DNA from: Vibrio tarriae
Lineage (GTDB): Bacteria > Pseudomonadota > Gammaproteobacteria > Enterobacterales > Vibrionaceae
DNA length: 64,000 bases
Direction of reading: 5' to 3'
NCBI RefSeq assembly: GCF_002216685.1
Contig: NZ_CP022353.1
Location: forward strand, 1,054,001-1,118,000
In this document: piece after piece, positions 9,571 to 19,045 of the stretch
Numbering within the stretch: position 1 is the first letter of the stretch
Layout of the letters: each line of letters starts with the position of its first letter
The notes under the pieces: model-generated
The model's database searches: none
What the model was told of the DNA's origin: nothing
What the model saw: only the letters and a program-made list of their open reading frames with translations
Translations under genes and position numbers: made by a program

Positions 9571-9804
9571 TTAAACGTTTAACACACGCAGTACGCGGTC
9601 AGCGTGTTCGGCAATTTCTATGCCTTCATCGGTGAGGTACCCTCCATCAGGTTGAGTGCATAACCCTTTGTTATACAGACGAACCACGGCTGTTTGTACC
9701 GCTTCAGAAGCATCGTGGCGTACTTTGATGCCCGTTGCTGCGCTGCTCAAATCAAATTGCAGCAATAAATTAAGCTCATCGATATGCTGTTGAGTGAATT
9801 TCAT
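9571..9804 (-). CDS. TIGR02647-type small conserved protein
   Basis: The 77-residue protein MKFTQQHIDELNLLLQFDL, followed by GIKVRHDA, and LCTQPDGGYLTDEGIE, matches my recollection of TIGR02647, a small protein family of gammaproteobacteria often called DNA-binding. It is predicted soluble, helical and acidic. ATG 9804 has AAAGG eight bases upstream; ATG 9810 is two codons earlier. The function is not established. Confidence 0.72.
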   Translation of the reverse strand: MKFTQQHIDELNLLLQFDLSSAATGIKVRHDASEAVQTAVVRLYNKGLCTQPDGGYLTDEGIEIAEHADRVLRVLNV

Positions 9805-10155
9805 GGCCATTACCTTTTTAAGCTGTTGTTGGCGCCACAATAGGCTGCGCAGCATCAACACGCAATCTTGCGCTCGCAGAACTGTTAGCTTGACCCGATC
9901 TGATGTTTTTTTCAGCGAAAGACGAGAAAAATGTTTTGAACCTCAGCACAAAAATCGCGGGTAGAGATGTTCTGCTTGAGGTTATAAACCAACACTATAT
10001 TTGGGGGGAATGATCTTAGTAAATAGCGTTACGACTTCAAGTAGGGCGGGTATCTAAACATTTTTCGTGAACATGACAAATAGCCCTTGAACTCGAGGGG
10101 AAATAGAGCGATTATCCGCCACCTCTTTTGTTGTGTGTCAAAATGTAACAAGCTC

Positions 10156-10998
10156 ATGGAACATAACCAATTCGATTCTCTTCTCCCGCCACAGATGGCG
10201 GAACGTGCCGCCATTACGGGTGAAGGTAAAGCCAAAAAAGCGGCGTATAAATCTTTCCTGTTGGCGATTTCTGCTGGCATCCAAATTGGTATCGCCTTTG
10301 TTTTTTATACCGTAGTCACCACGGGTGCCCACGATATGCCTTACGGGGTAACTAAACTGTTGGGTGGTATGGCCTTCAGCCTCGGTTTGATTCTGGTGGT
10401 GATTACCGGTGGTGAATTATTCACCAGCTCGGTGCTGATCTTAGTGGCGAAGGCGAGTGGCAAAATCTCGTGGAAAGAGCTAGTACGCAACTGGACTGTG
10501 GTTTATTTCGGAAACCTATGCGGCTCCATTATCTTAGTGTTCATCATGCTTGCCACTCGCCAGTTTATGGAAGATGGCGGACAGTTGGGGCTAAATGCGA
10601 TGGCCATTTCCCAGCACAAATTGCATCACACTTTCTTGCAAGCTTTCGCTCTTGGGTTGATGTGTAACATCCTAGTTTGTTTGGCGGTTTGGATGACCTT
10701 TAGTGCCCGCTCGTTAACCGATAAAGTGATGGTATTGATTCTGCCGGTGGCCATGTTTGTCTCTTCCGGTTTTGAGCACTGTATTGCCAATATGTTCCAA
10801 GTACCGATGGCGATTGGCATTAAGTATTTTGCGCCAGAGAGTTTTTGGGCAATGACAGGGACGAATATCGCTCAGTATGCGGATCTCAACTTCGTTAACT
10901 TCATCGTTAATAACCTTATCCCAGTGACCTTAGGTAATATTGTCGGTGGTGGCGTGTTTGTCGGAATGTGGTACTGGCTGATCTATCTGAAAGATTGA
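10156..10998 (+). CDS. focA: formate channel FocA
   Basis: The 280-residue membrane protein aligns along its length with E. coli FocA. It has the N-terminal FDSLLPPQMAERA helix, the GIAFVFYT pore segment, and LGLILVVITGGELFTSS. Further along are VYFGNLCGS, HKLHHTF with the pore histidine, and FEHCIANMF and NLIPVTLGNIVGGG. It moves formate (and related ions) across the inner membrane during fermentation. I chose ATG 10156 because it starts at the FocA N-terminus; a frame open back to 10087 adds a non-homologous tail. No pflB follows, unlike in E. coli. Confidence 0.92.
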   Translation: MEHNQFDSLLPPQMAERAAITGEGKAKKAAYKSFLLAISAGIQIGIAFVFYTVVTTGAHDMPYGVTKLLGGMAFSLGLILVVITGGELFTSSVLILVAKASGKISWKELVRNWTVVYFGNLCGSIILVFIMLATRQFMEDGGQLGLNAMAISQHKLHHTFLQAFALGLMCNILVCLAVWMTFSARSLTDKVMVLILPVAMFVSSGFEHCIANMFQVPMAIGIKYFAPESFWAMTGTNIAQYADLNFVNFIVNNLIPVTLGNIVGGGVFVGMWYWLIYLKD

Positions 10999-11033
10999 TG
11001 CTGACAGCCATTACCCCGACAAGATGCCCAATC

Positions 11034-11063
11034 ATCCCTGAGTGCTACTCGGGGATTTTTTTA
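11034..11063 (+). terminator. rho-independent terminator of focA
   Basis: A 10-bp stem ATCCCTGAGT / ACTCGGGGAT with a 3-base loop is followed by seven T. Confidence 0.85.
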
Positions 11064-11760
11064 CCTGCTTTTCCTTGCAAACACGGGGTTGTCGTCGTGG
11101 TGCAATAGCTTTTCGACACCAGTAGCCTTATCCACATTTTCTGTGGATAACTCAGAGCAAACGCCGTGTGTAACCATATCGAATTGAATTGGCTCATGAT
11201 TGATGCGCATTTACTGTGCAGGCTGCCTGCTTTTGGGGCGGTATCAACAGGCGGCAATCATCTCCCTCTTTTGCATTATTCATGTTCAATCATCTGTGGG
11301 TAGAGAGTATTAAAACGTGTTTCACTATTAAGAATATAGGTAGAAACAAGCTGGCTCAGAGAATTTGCAAACCATCGTTGAAAAAACTCATAGAGATCAA
11401 ATTTTTTACAAGAAATGATCGTAATACAGTGATTAAAATTTACATTTATCCGCGGTTTTTGGTTGTTCAAGGAAAAATGTGGTGAGTTATAAATACACAT
11501 TTGTTTCCTTGTTGTTTAAATTTAACACTCTAAAAACAATATTAATTTGTCATAACTGCTCACATTCTTTCATCTCATTTTTTAATCAGACATAACTCCG
11601 TTCTAACTCAAAAAAGTGTTGAATAACAAGGTGGGCATGATGGTTTTAGATTGAACCCTATTAAATGTATGGTCTAACATTTGTTTTAAGTAAACTTGAT
11701 TTGTGACAGCTCTGGGGAACAGGGTTGACGAAAAATCCAGCAAATAGAGTAGGCAAATGT
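11064..11760. other. 697-base intergenic region between focA and torE
   Basis: I see no convincing gene here; the open frames lack ribosome binding sites and family features. It contains a perfect inverted pair of DnaA boxes at 11128-11150. It also holds a long AT-rich stretch (about 11300-11560) and two CATAACT repeats spaced exactly 40 bases (11551 and 11591). These repeats lie where a regulator of the tor operon would bind. Confidence 0.6.
11128..11150. promoter_or_regulatory. two inverted perfect DnaA boxes
   Basis: TTATCCACA (11128-11136), a 5-base spacer TTTTC, and TGTGGATAA (11142-11150) form an exact palindrome of the strong DnaA box. It could bind DnaA, or form a hairpin, but no T run follows on either strand. 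Confidence 0.5.
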
Positions 11761-11943
11761 ATGAGTGATGTTAATAAAATTGAAGGCGGTGAAAAACGCT
11801 CTCTGGAGTGGAAGTCATTCCTCTTCATCACTGTGGTTCTTTTTCCCATCTTAAGCGTGGCTTTCGTGGGTGGATATGGATTCATTGTGTGGATGCTGCA
11901 GATGTTCGTGTTTGGCCCTCCGGGTGTGCACGGCGGCTTCTAA
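11761..11943 (+). CDS. torE: TorE/NapE family small membrane protein
   Basis: The 60-residue protein starts at ATG 11761 (MSDVNKIEGG). It has one membrane helix, FLFITVVLFPILSVAFVGGYG, followed by IVWMLQMFVFGPPG, typical of NapE/TorE. It lies 46 bases upstream of torC, giving the torECA order known in Shewanella and Vibrio. TorE is thought to act with the respiratory chain to TMAO reductase, but its exact task is not known. The upstream codon at 11725 adds an unlikely tail. Confidence 0.85.
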   Translation: MSDVNKIEGGEKRSLEWKSFLFITVVLFPILSVAFVGGYGFIVWMLQMFVFGPPGVHGGF

Positions 11944-11989
11944 CCACCTCCGTTTCTACTGTTGAATGACTTAGCTAAGAGAAGAAAGC

Positions 11990-13174
11990 ATGAAATCGTT
12001 AATTTTGAAAATGTGGCGCACTATGACGCGTCCTGCGGTACACATTAGTTTGGGTGTGCTGACTCTCGGCGGCTTTATCGCTGGGGTGATTTTCTGGGGG
12101 GGCTTTAATACCGCGTTGGAAGCGACCAACACCGAAGAGTTCTGCATCAGCTGTCACACCATGCGTGACAACGTATACCAAGAACTGCAAACCACAGTGC
12201 ATTGGAAAAACCACTCTGGCGTGCGCGCCACTTGTCCTGATTGTCACGTCCCCCATGAGTGGACGGCGAAAATCGCACGTAAGATGCAAGCTTCGAAAGA
12301 AGTGTTCGCGCAAATTTTTGGGGATTTAGATACACCAGAAAAGTTTGAAGAGCGCCGAATTGAATTGGCAAAACACGAGTGGGATCGCTTCGCAGCCAAC
12401 AAATCCCTTGAGTGTAAAAACTGCCACAACTATGAATCGATGGATTTTGAGCAAATGTCTGCAACTGCTCGCATTCAAATGAAGCAAGCGGCAGAGCGCG
12501 ATCAAAGCTGTATCGATTGTCATAAGGGCATTGCGCACAACTTACCGAAAAACATGGAGAGCTCAAGCGGCTTGATTGGTGAGCTAGAAGGTATGGCATC
12601 GAACACCAAATACTCCAATGGTGAAACCTTAGTCAGCGTGCGTTTCCTCCCTGTGTATGAAGATGATCAAGCCAAAGTGGAAGCGGGTCTCCTCAACCCA
12701 GCTTCTGAAGTGAAAGTGTTGACTGAAAAAGGCGACATGATGCAAGTGGAGATCAGCGGCTGGCGTAAATCGAAAGGCTTTGGCCGTGTGATTCAAGAAG
12801 ATTTCGGTATGAACATCGCGGTGGTGTCGCTACTGAAAGATGCCGCTATGTCTGATGCGATTGTGACTACGGGTGAGCAGAAAGTCGATGACATGACGGG
12901 TCTACCTTGGGAGCAAGTCAGCGCGAAAGTGTGGATGAAAAAAGAAGCCATGCTGAACGACATCAACCCAGTTTGGGAAAAAGCGCGTGAAGCATACAAG
13001 ACCAACTGTTCTGTCTGCCACACCCAACCGGATGAAGCGCACTTTGATGCCAACACTTGGCCTGGCATGTTCGACGGTATGTTGGCATTCGTCAACTTCG
13101 ATACCGACAGTGAAGCGCTGGTACTCAAGTATCTGCAAAAACACTCTTCAGATTTCGCTGAAGGCCATCACTAA
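11990..13174 (+). CDS. torC: pentaheme cytochrome c TorC
   Basis: The 394-residue protein has an N-terminal membrane anchor, [22 protein letters not shown]. Four NapC/NirT-type heme sites follow (CISCH, CPDCH, CKNCH, CIDCH), and a fifth CSVCH lies in a C-terminal domain near residue 345. That five-heme layout separates TorC from four-heme NapC. It passes electrons from menaquinol to TorA across the inner membrane. The start follows GAGAAGAAAGC, and the next gene, torA, begins 23 bases after its stop. Confidence 0.95.
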   Translation: MKSLILKMWRTMTRPAVHISLGVLTLGGFIAGVIFWGGFNTALEATNTEEFCISCHTMRDNVYQELQTTVHWKNHSGVRATCPDCHVPHEWTAKIARKMQASKEVFAQIFGDLDTPEKFEERRIELAKHEWDRFAANKSLECKNCHNYESMDFEQMSATARIQMKQAAERDQSCIDCHKGIAHNLPKNMESSSGLIGELEGMASNTKYSNGETLVSVRFLPVYEDDQAKVEAGLLNPASEVKVLTEKGDMMQVEISGWRKSKGFGRVIQEDFGMNIAVVSLLKDAAMSDAIVTTGEQKVDDMTGLPWEQVSAKVWMKKEAMLNDINPVWEKAREAYKTNCSVCHTQPDEAHFDANTWPGMFDGMLAFVNFDTDSEALVLKYLQKHSSDFAEGHH

Positions 13175-13197
13175 GCAACGTCATACGGAGTCATAAC

Positions 13198-15660
13198 ATG
13201 GCGATTACACGAAGAAGTTTTCTGAAAGGTGTCGCAACCACCAGTGCGGCGTCGATCATTGGCCCAAGCCTACTGACCTCAGTTTCTGCCCAAGCGGCAG
13301 AAACCACGGGAACTTGGAAAGTCTCCGGTTCTCACTGGGGCGCCTTCCGCGCCCACATCTACGGCGGTAAGGTACAAGAGCTGAAAGCGTTGGAGTTGGA
13401 TACCCACCCAACGGAAATGCTGAACGGCATTCAAGGCATTCTGTACAGCCCATCTCGCGTGCGTTACCCAATGGTGCGTCTCGATTGGCTGAAAAAACAC
13501 AAATACAGCGCGGAAACCCGTGGTAACAACCGTTTTATCCGTGTGACTTGGGATGAAGCGATTGACCTGTTCTACCGCGAACTCGAGCGCGTTCAGAAGC
13601 AATACGGCCCTTGGGCGCTGCACGCAGGTCAAACAGGTTGGAACCAAACCGGTGCTTTCCACAACTGTACCGCGATGATGCAGCGCGCTGTGGGTATGCA
13701 TGGTAACTACATCACCAAAGTCGGGGATTACTCAACCGGTGCTGGCCAAACCATCATGCCTTACGTGCTAGGTTCGACCGAAGTTTACGCACAAGGGACT
13801 TCTTGGACTGAGATTTTAGAAAACTCAGACAACATCATCTTGTGGGCAAACGATCCAGTGAAAAACCTGCAAGTGGGTTGGAACTGTGAAACACACCAGT
13901 CTTTCAGCTATCTCGATCAATTGAAAGAGAAAGTGGCGAAAGGCGAGATCAACGTTGTTTCTGTTGACCCAGTGAAAAACAAAACACAGCGTTTTTTGCA
14001 AAATGATCACTTATACATCAACCCACAAACTGACGTGGCGTTTATGTTGGCGGTCGCGCATGTGCTGTATACCGAAAATCTGTACGACAAGAAGTTCATC
14101 GAAACTTACTGCTTGGGCTTTGAAGAATTCATCCCTTACGTGCTGGGTAAGAGCAAAGATAAGGTTGAGAAAACGCCTGAGTGGGCTGCGACAATCTGTG
14201 GCGTGAAACCAGAGGCGATTCGTGATTTCGCCCGTATGTTGGTGAACGGTCGTACTCAGTTGCTGTTCGGTTGGTGTATCCAACGCCAAGAACACGGTGA
14301 GCAGCCGTACTGGATGGGCGCGGTATTGGCGGCCATGATTGGTCAAATTGGCCTACCGGGCGGTGGTATCTCTTACGGTCACCACTATTCAGGCATCGGC
14401 GTACCATCAACGGGTTTTGCGGGGCCTGGCGGTTTCCCACGTAACCTCGATCAAGGCGCGAAGCCAAAGTGGGATAACAATGATTTCAACGGCTACAGCA
14501 GCACGATTCCGGTTGCACGGTGGATTGATGCGATTCTTGAGCCGGGTAAGAAGATCAACCATAACGGTAATACAGTGACGCTGCCGGGCTTCAAGATGAT
14601 GGTGATTTCTGGTTGTAACCCATGGCATCACCATCAAGACCGCAACAAGATGAAGCTTGCGTTCCAAAAACTGGAAACCGTGGTGACGATTGATTTCAGT
14701 TGGACTGCAACGTGCCGCTTCTCTGACATCGTACTGCCTGCTTGTACCCAGTGGGAACGTAACGACATTGACTCTTATGGCTCATACTCAGGTAAAGGCC
14801 TGATTGCAATGCATCGTTTAGTTGACCCGCTGTTCCAATCACGTACTGACTTTGAAATTATGACTGAGCTGACTCGTCGCTTTGGCCGTGAAAAAGAGTA
14901 CACCCGTGATATGGACGAGATGATGTGGGTTCGTTCACTGTATAACGAGTGTAAGAAAGCCAACGAAGGTAAATTTGCCATGCCAGAATTTGATGAGTTC
15001 TGGGAAAAGGGCTTCCTTGATTTTGGTACGGGTACACCTTGGGTCCGCCATGCTGATTTCCGCAAAGATCCCGAAATCAATGCACTGGGTACGCCTTCTG
15101 GTTTTATCGAAATTACGTCACGTAAAATCGGTCGCTACGGTTATGAACACTGCCAAGAACACCCAATGTGGTTTGAGAAAACCGAACGTTCACACGGTGG
15201 TCCGGGCTCTGACAAATATCCGTTCTGGTTGCAATCGTGCCACCCAGACAAACGTCTGCACTCGCAAATGTGTGAAGCGGAAGCGTTCCGTGCCACTTAC
15301 GCTGTGCAAGGTCGTGAACCGGTGTACATCAACCCGATAGATGCTAAAGCCAAAGGTATTAAAGATGGCGACTTGGTGCGCGTGTTCAACGATCGTGGCC
15401 AGCTATTAGCGGGCGCGGTGCTGAGTGATAGCTACCCACGCGGTGTGATCCGGATTGAAGAGGGCGCTTGGTATGGCCCGCTGACTGAAAAAGTCGGGGC
15501 GATCTGTACTTACGGTGATCCCAATACACTGACTCTCGATCTTGGTACGTCAGAGCTGGCGCAAGCCACTTCTGCGAATACCTGTATCGTCGATTTTGAG
15601 AAATTCCGTGGTGAAGTTCCTCCTGTGACCTCATTCGGTGGCCCAATCGAAGTCATCTAA
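13198..15660 (+). CDS. torA: trimethylamine-N-oxide reductase TorA
   Basis: The 820-residue molybdopterin enzyme reduces TMAO to trimethylamine in the periplasm. It starts with a twin-arginine signal, TRRSFLKG, and the cleavage region ends near SAQAAE. The DMSO reductase family pattern is intact. Ser179 in GDYSTGAG matches the molybdenum-ligating serine. Further family motifs are [18 protein letters not shown], and the cofactor domain ending at HPDKRLHSQ. It is the last gene of torECA. The chaperone gene torD is not adjacent. A strong terminator follows. Confidence 0.96.
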   Translation: MAITRRSFLKGVATTSAASIIGPSLLTSVSAQAAETTGTWKVSGSHWGAFRAHIYGGKVQELKALELDTHPTEMLNGIQGILYSPSRVRYPMVRLDWLKKHKYSAETRGNNRFIRVTWDEAIDLFYRELERVQKQYGPWALHAGQTGWNQTGAFHNCTAMMQRAVGMHGNYITKVGDYSTGAGQTIMPYVLGSTEVYAQGTSWTEILENSDNIILWANDPVKNLQVGWNCETHQSFSYLDQLKEKVAKGEINVVSVDPVKNKTQRFLQNDHLYINPQTDVAFMLAVAHVLYTENLYDKKFIETYCLGFEEFIPYVLGKSKDKVEKTPEWAATICGVKPEAIRDFARMLVNGRTQLLFGWCIQRQEHGEQPYWMGAVLAAMIGQIGLPGGGISYGHHYSGIGVPSTGFAGPGGFPRNLDQGAKPKWDNNDFNGYSSTIPVARWIDAILEPGKKINHNGNTVTLPGFKMMVISGCNPWHHHQDRNKMKLAFQKLETVVTIDFSWTATCRFSDIVLPACTQWERNDIDSYGSYSGKGLIAMHRLVDPLFQSRTDFEIMTELTRRFGREKEYTRDMDEMMWVRSLYNECKKANEGKFAMPEFDEFWEKGFLDFGTGTPWVRHADFRKDPEINALGTPSGFIEITSRKIGRYGYEHCQEHPMWFEKTERSHGGPGSDKYPFWLQSCHPDKRLHSQMCEAEAFRATYAVQGREPVYINPIDAKAKGIKDGDLVRVFNDRGQLLAGAVLSDSYPRGVIRIEEGAWYGPLTEKVGAICTYGDPNTLTLDLGTSELAQATSANTCIVDFEKFRGEVPPVTSFGGPIEVI

Positions 15661-15695
15661 ACGGTATCTTTAGCGCAAAATGCGCGTTATCCCTC

Positions 15696-15725
15696 AAGCC
15701 AGCGTTCGCCGCTGGCTTTTTTCTT
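15696..15725 (+). terminator. rho-independent terminator of the tor operon
   Basis: A 9-bp stem AAGCCAGCG / CGCTGGCTT is followed by a run of T (TTTTCTTC). Confidence 0.85.
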
Positions 15726-15849
15726 CTCTTTTATCAGCAAATCCGCTTAATCTGTCGCCAATTAAACCTGTGGATCACGGAAAACGTGAAACACCTAACG
15801 TAATGCGTTGGTGTTTATGTCGAGACTCAGGGCAAAAAGGAGAGAGTCA

Positions 15850-17586
15850 ATGAGCCACTTAAGACTAGCCAATGGGCGAGAGATCCTAGCGCAGCAAGCC
15901 GATATTGAACTGGAGATTTCTGATAATGAGCTTTCTGCGCAGTATATTGGGTTACACAATCGGCCTTTTGAACGCCGTTATCCATTGTTTAGCACTTTAC
16001 TGGATGTCGAATCGGATGCCCGCTTGGTGGGGGATGGGTTTCAAATGCTGTCGCAAGCATCAGGAACGCTAAGTCATATCCAAGAAGTGGGGCGATGCCC
16101 AGATAACAATCTTAGTTACCGCATCTACCCGCATGATGCGCCAAAGCGTTTTTACAATACCTTGATGATAGAAGCGGCTGGCCGCTATCTGTTGTTTGGT
16201 TTTACTTCTTGCCAACGCTTTGCGGGCTTTTTTGAAGTGCACCGCCACCCGCAACATTGGGTGTTAAGCGCTTTTATTGATGGAGAGGAAACCCGCCCAC
16301 AGGACTGGATCACCAATCAGTTGGAGTCCGTGATTTGCTTAGAAGGCGAGTCGATGTCGGAGCTTTATCAAGCCTATGCAGAGGCGATTTCGCGCCATCA
16401 TCCACCAAGGCCACATCTGAAAGATCGTGCGCCGATGGGCTGGTGCTCTTGGTATGCCTATTATGCAGAGGTGACCGAGCAAGATATTAAAGAAAATGTC
16501 GCGATATTGGCAGAGCGTCACCCCGAACTGGAATGGGTGCTGCTCGATGATGGCTACCAAGCGTTTATGGGGGATTGGCTTACGCCATCCCAAAAATTCC
16601 CGAGTGGGATTCAGCAAGTGATTGCCGATATTCGTGCGCAGGGTAAAAAGCCCGCTATCTGGCTTGCCCCTTTTATCGCGGAAGCGGATTCTGCGGTTTT
16701 TCGTCAGCACCCAGACTGGTTTGTGAAAAATGCCGCAGGTCAGCCACTCAAAGCCGAAGAGATCACTTATGGCGGTTGGCGTTGCACGCCGTGGTATGTG
16801 TTGGATACTTCACATCCCGATGTGCAGGAGCATCTCACGCAAGTGGTTAAAACCTTGCGTGAAGAGTGGGGCGTTGAGCTCTTTAAGCTTGATGCCAACT
16901 ATTGGGGAACCTTGCGAGGGCGACGTTTTCAATCGGGTGTTACTGGGGTAGAAGCCTATCGTATGGGTATGCAGGCTATGGCTGAAGGTGCAGGTGATGC
17001 ATGGCTACTGGGCTGTAATGCGCCGATGTGGCCATCATTGGGTTTGGTCGATGCAATGCGTGTGTCGGATGATGTTGAGCGCAATGCAGATCGCTTTTGT
17101 CAAATAGCCCGTGAAACCTTAATGCGCACTTGGCAACATAGACAGCTGTGGCAAATTGACCCAGATTGCTTAACACTCACTCCGCTACCCAACCAAAGTG
17201 CGGATCGCGCTAGCTACGAATTTCACCGTAATTTGTTGCTTGCTAGTGGCGGTTTACTGTTGTCAGGCGATCCACTGCCGAAACTCACTCCGTTTGCTAA
17301 GCAGAGCATTAAACGGTTACTTAAACGTTTCCAATACAGCCAGAAGGCAGCCAAAATCACCTCATTGAGTATGCGGCATGCCTTCTTAGAGCTGACCGAC
17401 AAGAATGATCTGCACTGCTTGTTTAATTTCAACGGCAAGGAGCAGGAATTTACCTTGGTCGCCAACCATCCTGTGCAGTGGTATGACTATTGGAGTGGTG
17501 AGTTGCTGAGCAGTGAGCCAAGCAAATTGTTAGTGGTAAATCTGGCGAAGGGGTTACAGAGCCGAGCCATTTTGACAGTAGGTTAG
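15850..17586 (+). CDS. GH36-type alpha-galactosidase
   Basis: The 578-residue protein has the clan GH-D (beta/alpha)8 barrel. MGWCSWYAYY begins it, and VLLDDGYQ and GKKPAIWLAPF follow. FKLDANYW carries the likely nucleophile Asp, and MRVSDDVE carries the acid/base Asp. It should release alpha-linked galactose from oligosaccharides. No signal peptide is seen, so it acts in the cytoplasm on imported sugar. The start at ATG 15850 has AAGGAGA seven bases upstream. It stands alone, with no transporter next to it. The exact substrate is inferred from the family only. Confidence 0.85.
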   Translation: MSHLRLANGREILAQQADIELEISDNELSAQYIGLHNRPFERRYPLFSTLLDVESDARLVGDGFQMLSQASGTLSHIQEVGRCPDNNLSYRIYPHDAPKRFYNTLMIEAAGRYLLFGFTSCQRFAGFFEVHRHPQHWVLSAFIDGEETRPQDWITNQLESVICLEGESMSELYQAYAEAISRHHPPRPHLKDRAPMGWCSWYAYYAEVTEQDIKENVAILAERHPELEWVLLDDGYQAFMGDWLTPSQKFPSGIQQVIADIRAQGKKPAIWLAPFIAEADSAVFRQHPDWFVKNAAGQPLKAEEITYGGWRCTPWYVLDTSHPDVQEHLTQVVKTLREEWGVELFKLDANYWGTLRGRRFQSGVTGVEAYRMGMQAMAEGAGDAWLLGCNAPMWPSLGLVDAMRVSDDVERNADRFCQIARETLMRTWQHRQLWQIDPDCLTLTPLPNQSADRASYEFHRNLLLASGGLLLSGDPLPKLTPFAKQSIKRLLKRFQYSQKAAKITSLSMRHAFLELTDKNDLHCLFNFNGKEQEFTLVANHPVQWYDYWSGELLSSEPSKLLVVNLAKGLQSRAILTVG

Positions 17587-17612
17587 CTTCAAGCAAGTAG
17601 GAAGGGTACATC
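17586..17612. repeat. ERIC end fragment
   Basis: AGCTTCAAG, then AAGTAGGAAGGGTA, right after the galactosidase stop, copies one terminus of the full ERIC at 39886-40013. A CAAG duplication is present. Nothing of the centre or other end is seen. Confidence 0.4.
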
Positions 17613-17618
17613 AACTAA

Positions 17619-17650
17619 AACTAAGGGGCTGATTGCCCCTTAGTCTTTCA
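17619..17650. terminator. bidirectional terminator
   Basis: The stem ACTAAGGGGC / GCCCCTTAGT has a T-containing tail on the + side and TTTTAGTT on the minus side. It serves both the galactosidase gene and the convergent mneA. Confidence 0.75.
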
Positions 17651-17651
17651 A

Positions 17652-18860
17652 TTATATTTCAAATAGCCAAAAGTAGCCGTAGCCCACTATCGCTGCGGGA
17701 ATGGAAGAATAAAGTGTTGCCATTAATGCGGCTTTCGGTGCTAACGCGATGGCGGGGAATAGCGCATCGCCATCGTTCGAAATGGCATTCGACAACTGAG
17801 CTGAAAATGGCAGTGCGCCAGACAAGTACAGACTGGTGACGAGGATCTGCGGCCCGCAGCCGGGTAAGAGGCCAATCACAATGCCAAGTGCAGGCATCCA
17901 TACGCCCCAATTCCCCCAATTTGCGCCAATTTCAAATCCCGTAAAGTGCAAAGTTAATTCGAAGGCAAGAAAGGCGATGATCACCCACGCACTCACGAAG
18001 TTGGTATCTTGCGCGGCTTTTTGCATCGGGTGTGAAGTGCGGATTTTATCGTCCTCACTCACGGTGGATTGATAATCTTCAATTTCTTGCGTGAGCGCCC
18101 ACAGCAACATACTGCTAACGGCCAGTAAAGCGCCTACCCATTCGATACTCATTTCAGGCAGTGACAACACTTGGTTGATGTCGATTTGAAATGAAGAGGC
18201 AAACGCCACTAGGGATGCAGGGAGTAAAAGGTATTTCCAGAATAACCCTTGGAGATTGATCGCTTTAAAAGAGACGGCGCTAGTGGCGGAGCAGCAAGAT
18301 GTCCGCAGTTTATTGCTCAGTTCCGTGAGCGCGGGACGCATAAAATCATCCCGATGCAGAGCATTGATCACCAGACCTGTGACGCAACCTGTAATAACCC
18401 CAATCCCAATCACATAAAGCCCAGTCACCGGTTGACTAGCCAGTAGCAAGAATGCCGCATCGCCCATGGTGGCTGTTAATACCGCGACCAAAGCTCCAAA
18501 ACCCACTTTGCCGCTGACAAATTGAGTTGTGACAACAATCGCCCCTCCGCAGCCCGGCAAAGCACCGAGTAGAGCGGCAATCACCACTTGTAGGTTTCGC
18601 GAGCGGTGATAAGCGCTGACCAAAGCGTGTGCACCATCAAGCCAACGAGAAACCCAATGATAAATCGCTAAAGTAAAGGCCACATAGGTTGACACTGCCC
18701 AGAATGAATCGGCTAAGGTTTCGACTGTCACTGTGCGAGTATTCTCACTGACAAGCAAAGCAAAGAGAGCGATAGGCAGCAGCAGTCGCTTGTATCTGAG
18801 GTTAAACAGAGAGACAAGGACGCGATGATTTGCCATGTTTGACCATTTTAAAGAGTTCAT
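17652..18860 (-). CDS. mneA: MneA-type manganese exporter
   Basis: The 402-residue inner-membrane protein is built of two related halves. Each has a LPGCG motif (residues 101-105, and again near 337) followed by a VTT/VTS...SG helix. I recognise it as the putative manganese transporter family whose V. cholerae member MneA exports Mn(II). About ten membrane helices can be seen. The start may be ATG 18860 or ATG 18836 (MANHRV); neither has a good ribosome binding site. It is divergent from the Mn-dependent pyrophosphatase gene. A Fur-like box overlaps its likely promoter. Confidence 0.82.
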   Translation of the reverse strand: MNSLKWSNMANHRVLVSLFNLRYKRLLLPIALFALLVSENTRTVTVETLADSFWAVSTYVAFTLAIYHWVSRWLDGAHALVSAYHRSRNLQVVIAALLGALPGCGGAIVVTTQFVSGKVGFGALVAVLTATMGDAAFLLLASQPVTGLYVIGIGVITGCVTGLVINALHRDDFMRPALTELSNKLRTSCCSATSAVSFKAINLQGLFWKYLLLPASLVAFASSFQIDINQVLSLPEMSIEWVGALLAVSSMLLWALTQEIEDYQSTVSEDDKIRTSHPMQKAAQDTNFVSAWVIIAFLAFELTLHFTGFEIGANWGNWGVWMPALGIVIGLLPGCGPQILVTSLYLSGALPFSAQLSNAISNDGDALFPAIALAPKAALMATLYSSIPAAIVGYGYFWLFEI

Positions 18861-18880
18861 AGAATACCGCGCGCAATGAA

Positions 18881-18920
18881 TGAGAATTATTATCGATAAT
18901 ATAGTTGAGAACTATTCGCA
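18881..18920. promoter_or_regulatory. Fur-like operator between mneA and ppaC
   Basis: TGAGAAT-T-ATTATCG (18881-18895) matches the 7-1-7 Fur site TGATAAT-N-ATTATCA at 12 of 14 positions. A second, weaker copy, TGAGAAC-T-ATTCGCA, lies at 18906-18920. They sit at the likely -10 region of mneA. Confidence 0.55.
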
Positions 18921-19045
18921 ATTTCAAGAGAGTTGTAGGCAGAAAAAGGTTTTTTTGATTTAGCACCATGAAGAAATTATGAAATTGAGTAGAGTGCACC
19001 CTTTGTTTACGCCCGTTTGATGGCAAAGAGAAAATAGGTAACAGA

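Noticed and set aside
10087..10155. longer N-terminus for FocA
   Set aside because: The added 23 residues do not fit the family and lie in the promoter region; FocA homology starts at 10156.
11216..11485. 89-codon open frame between focA and torE
   Set aside because: No ribosome binding site, AT-rich low-complexity product, no family; an opposite-strand frame covers the same bases.
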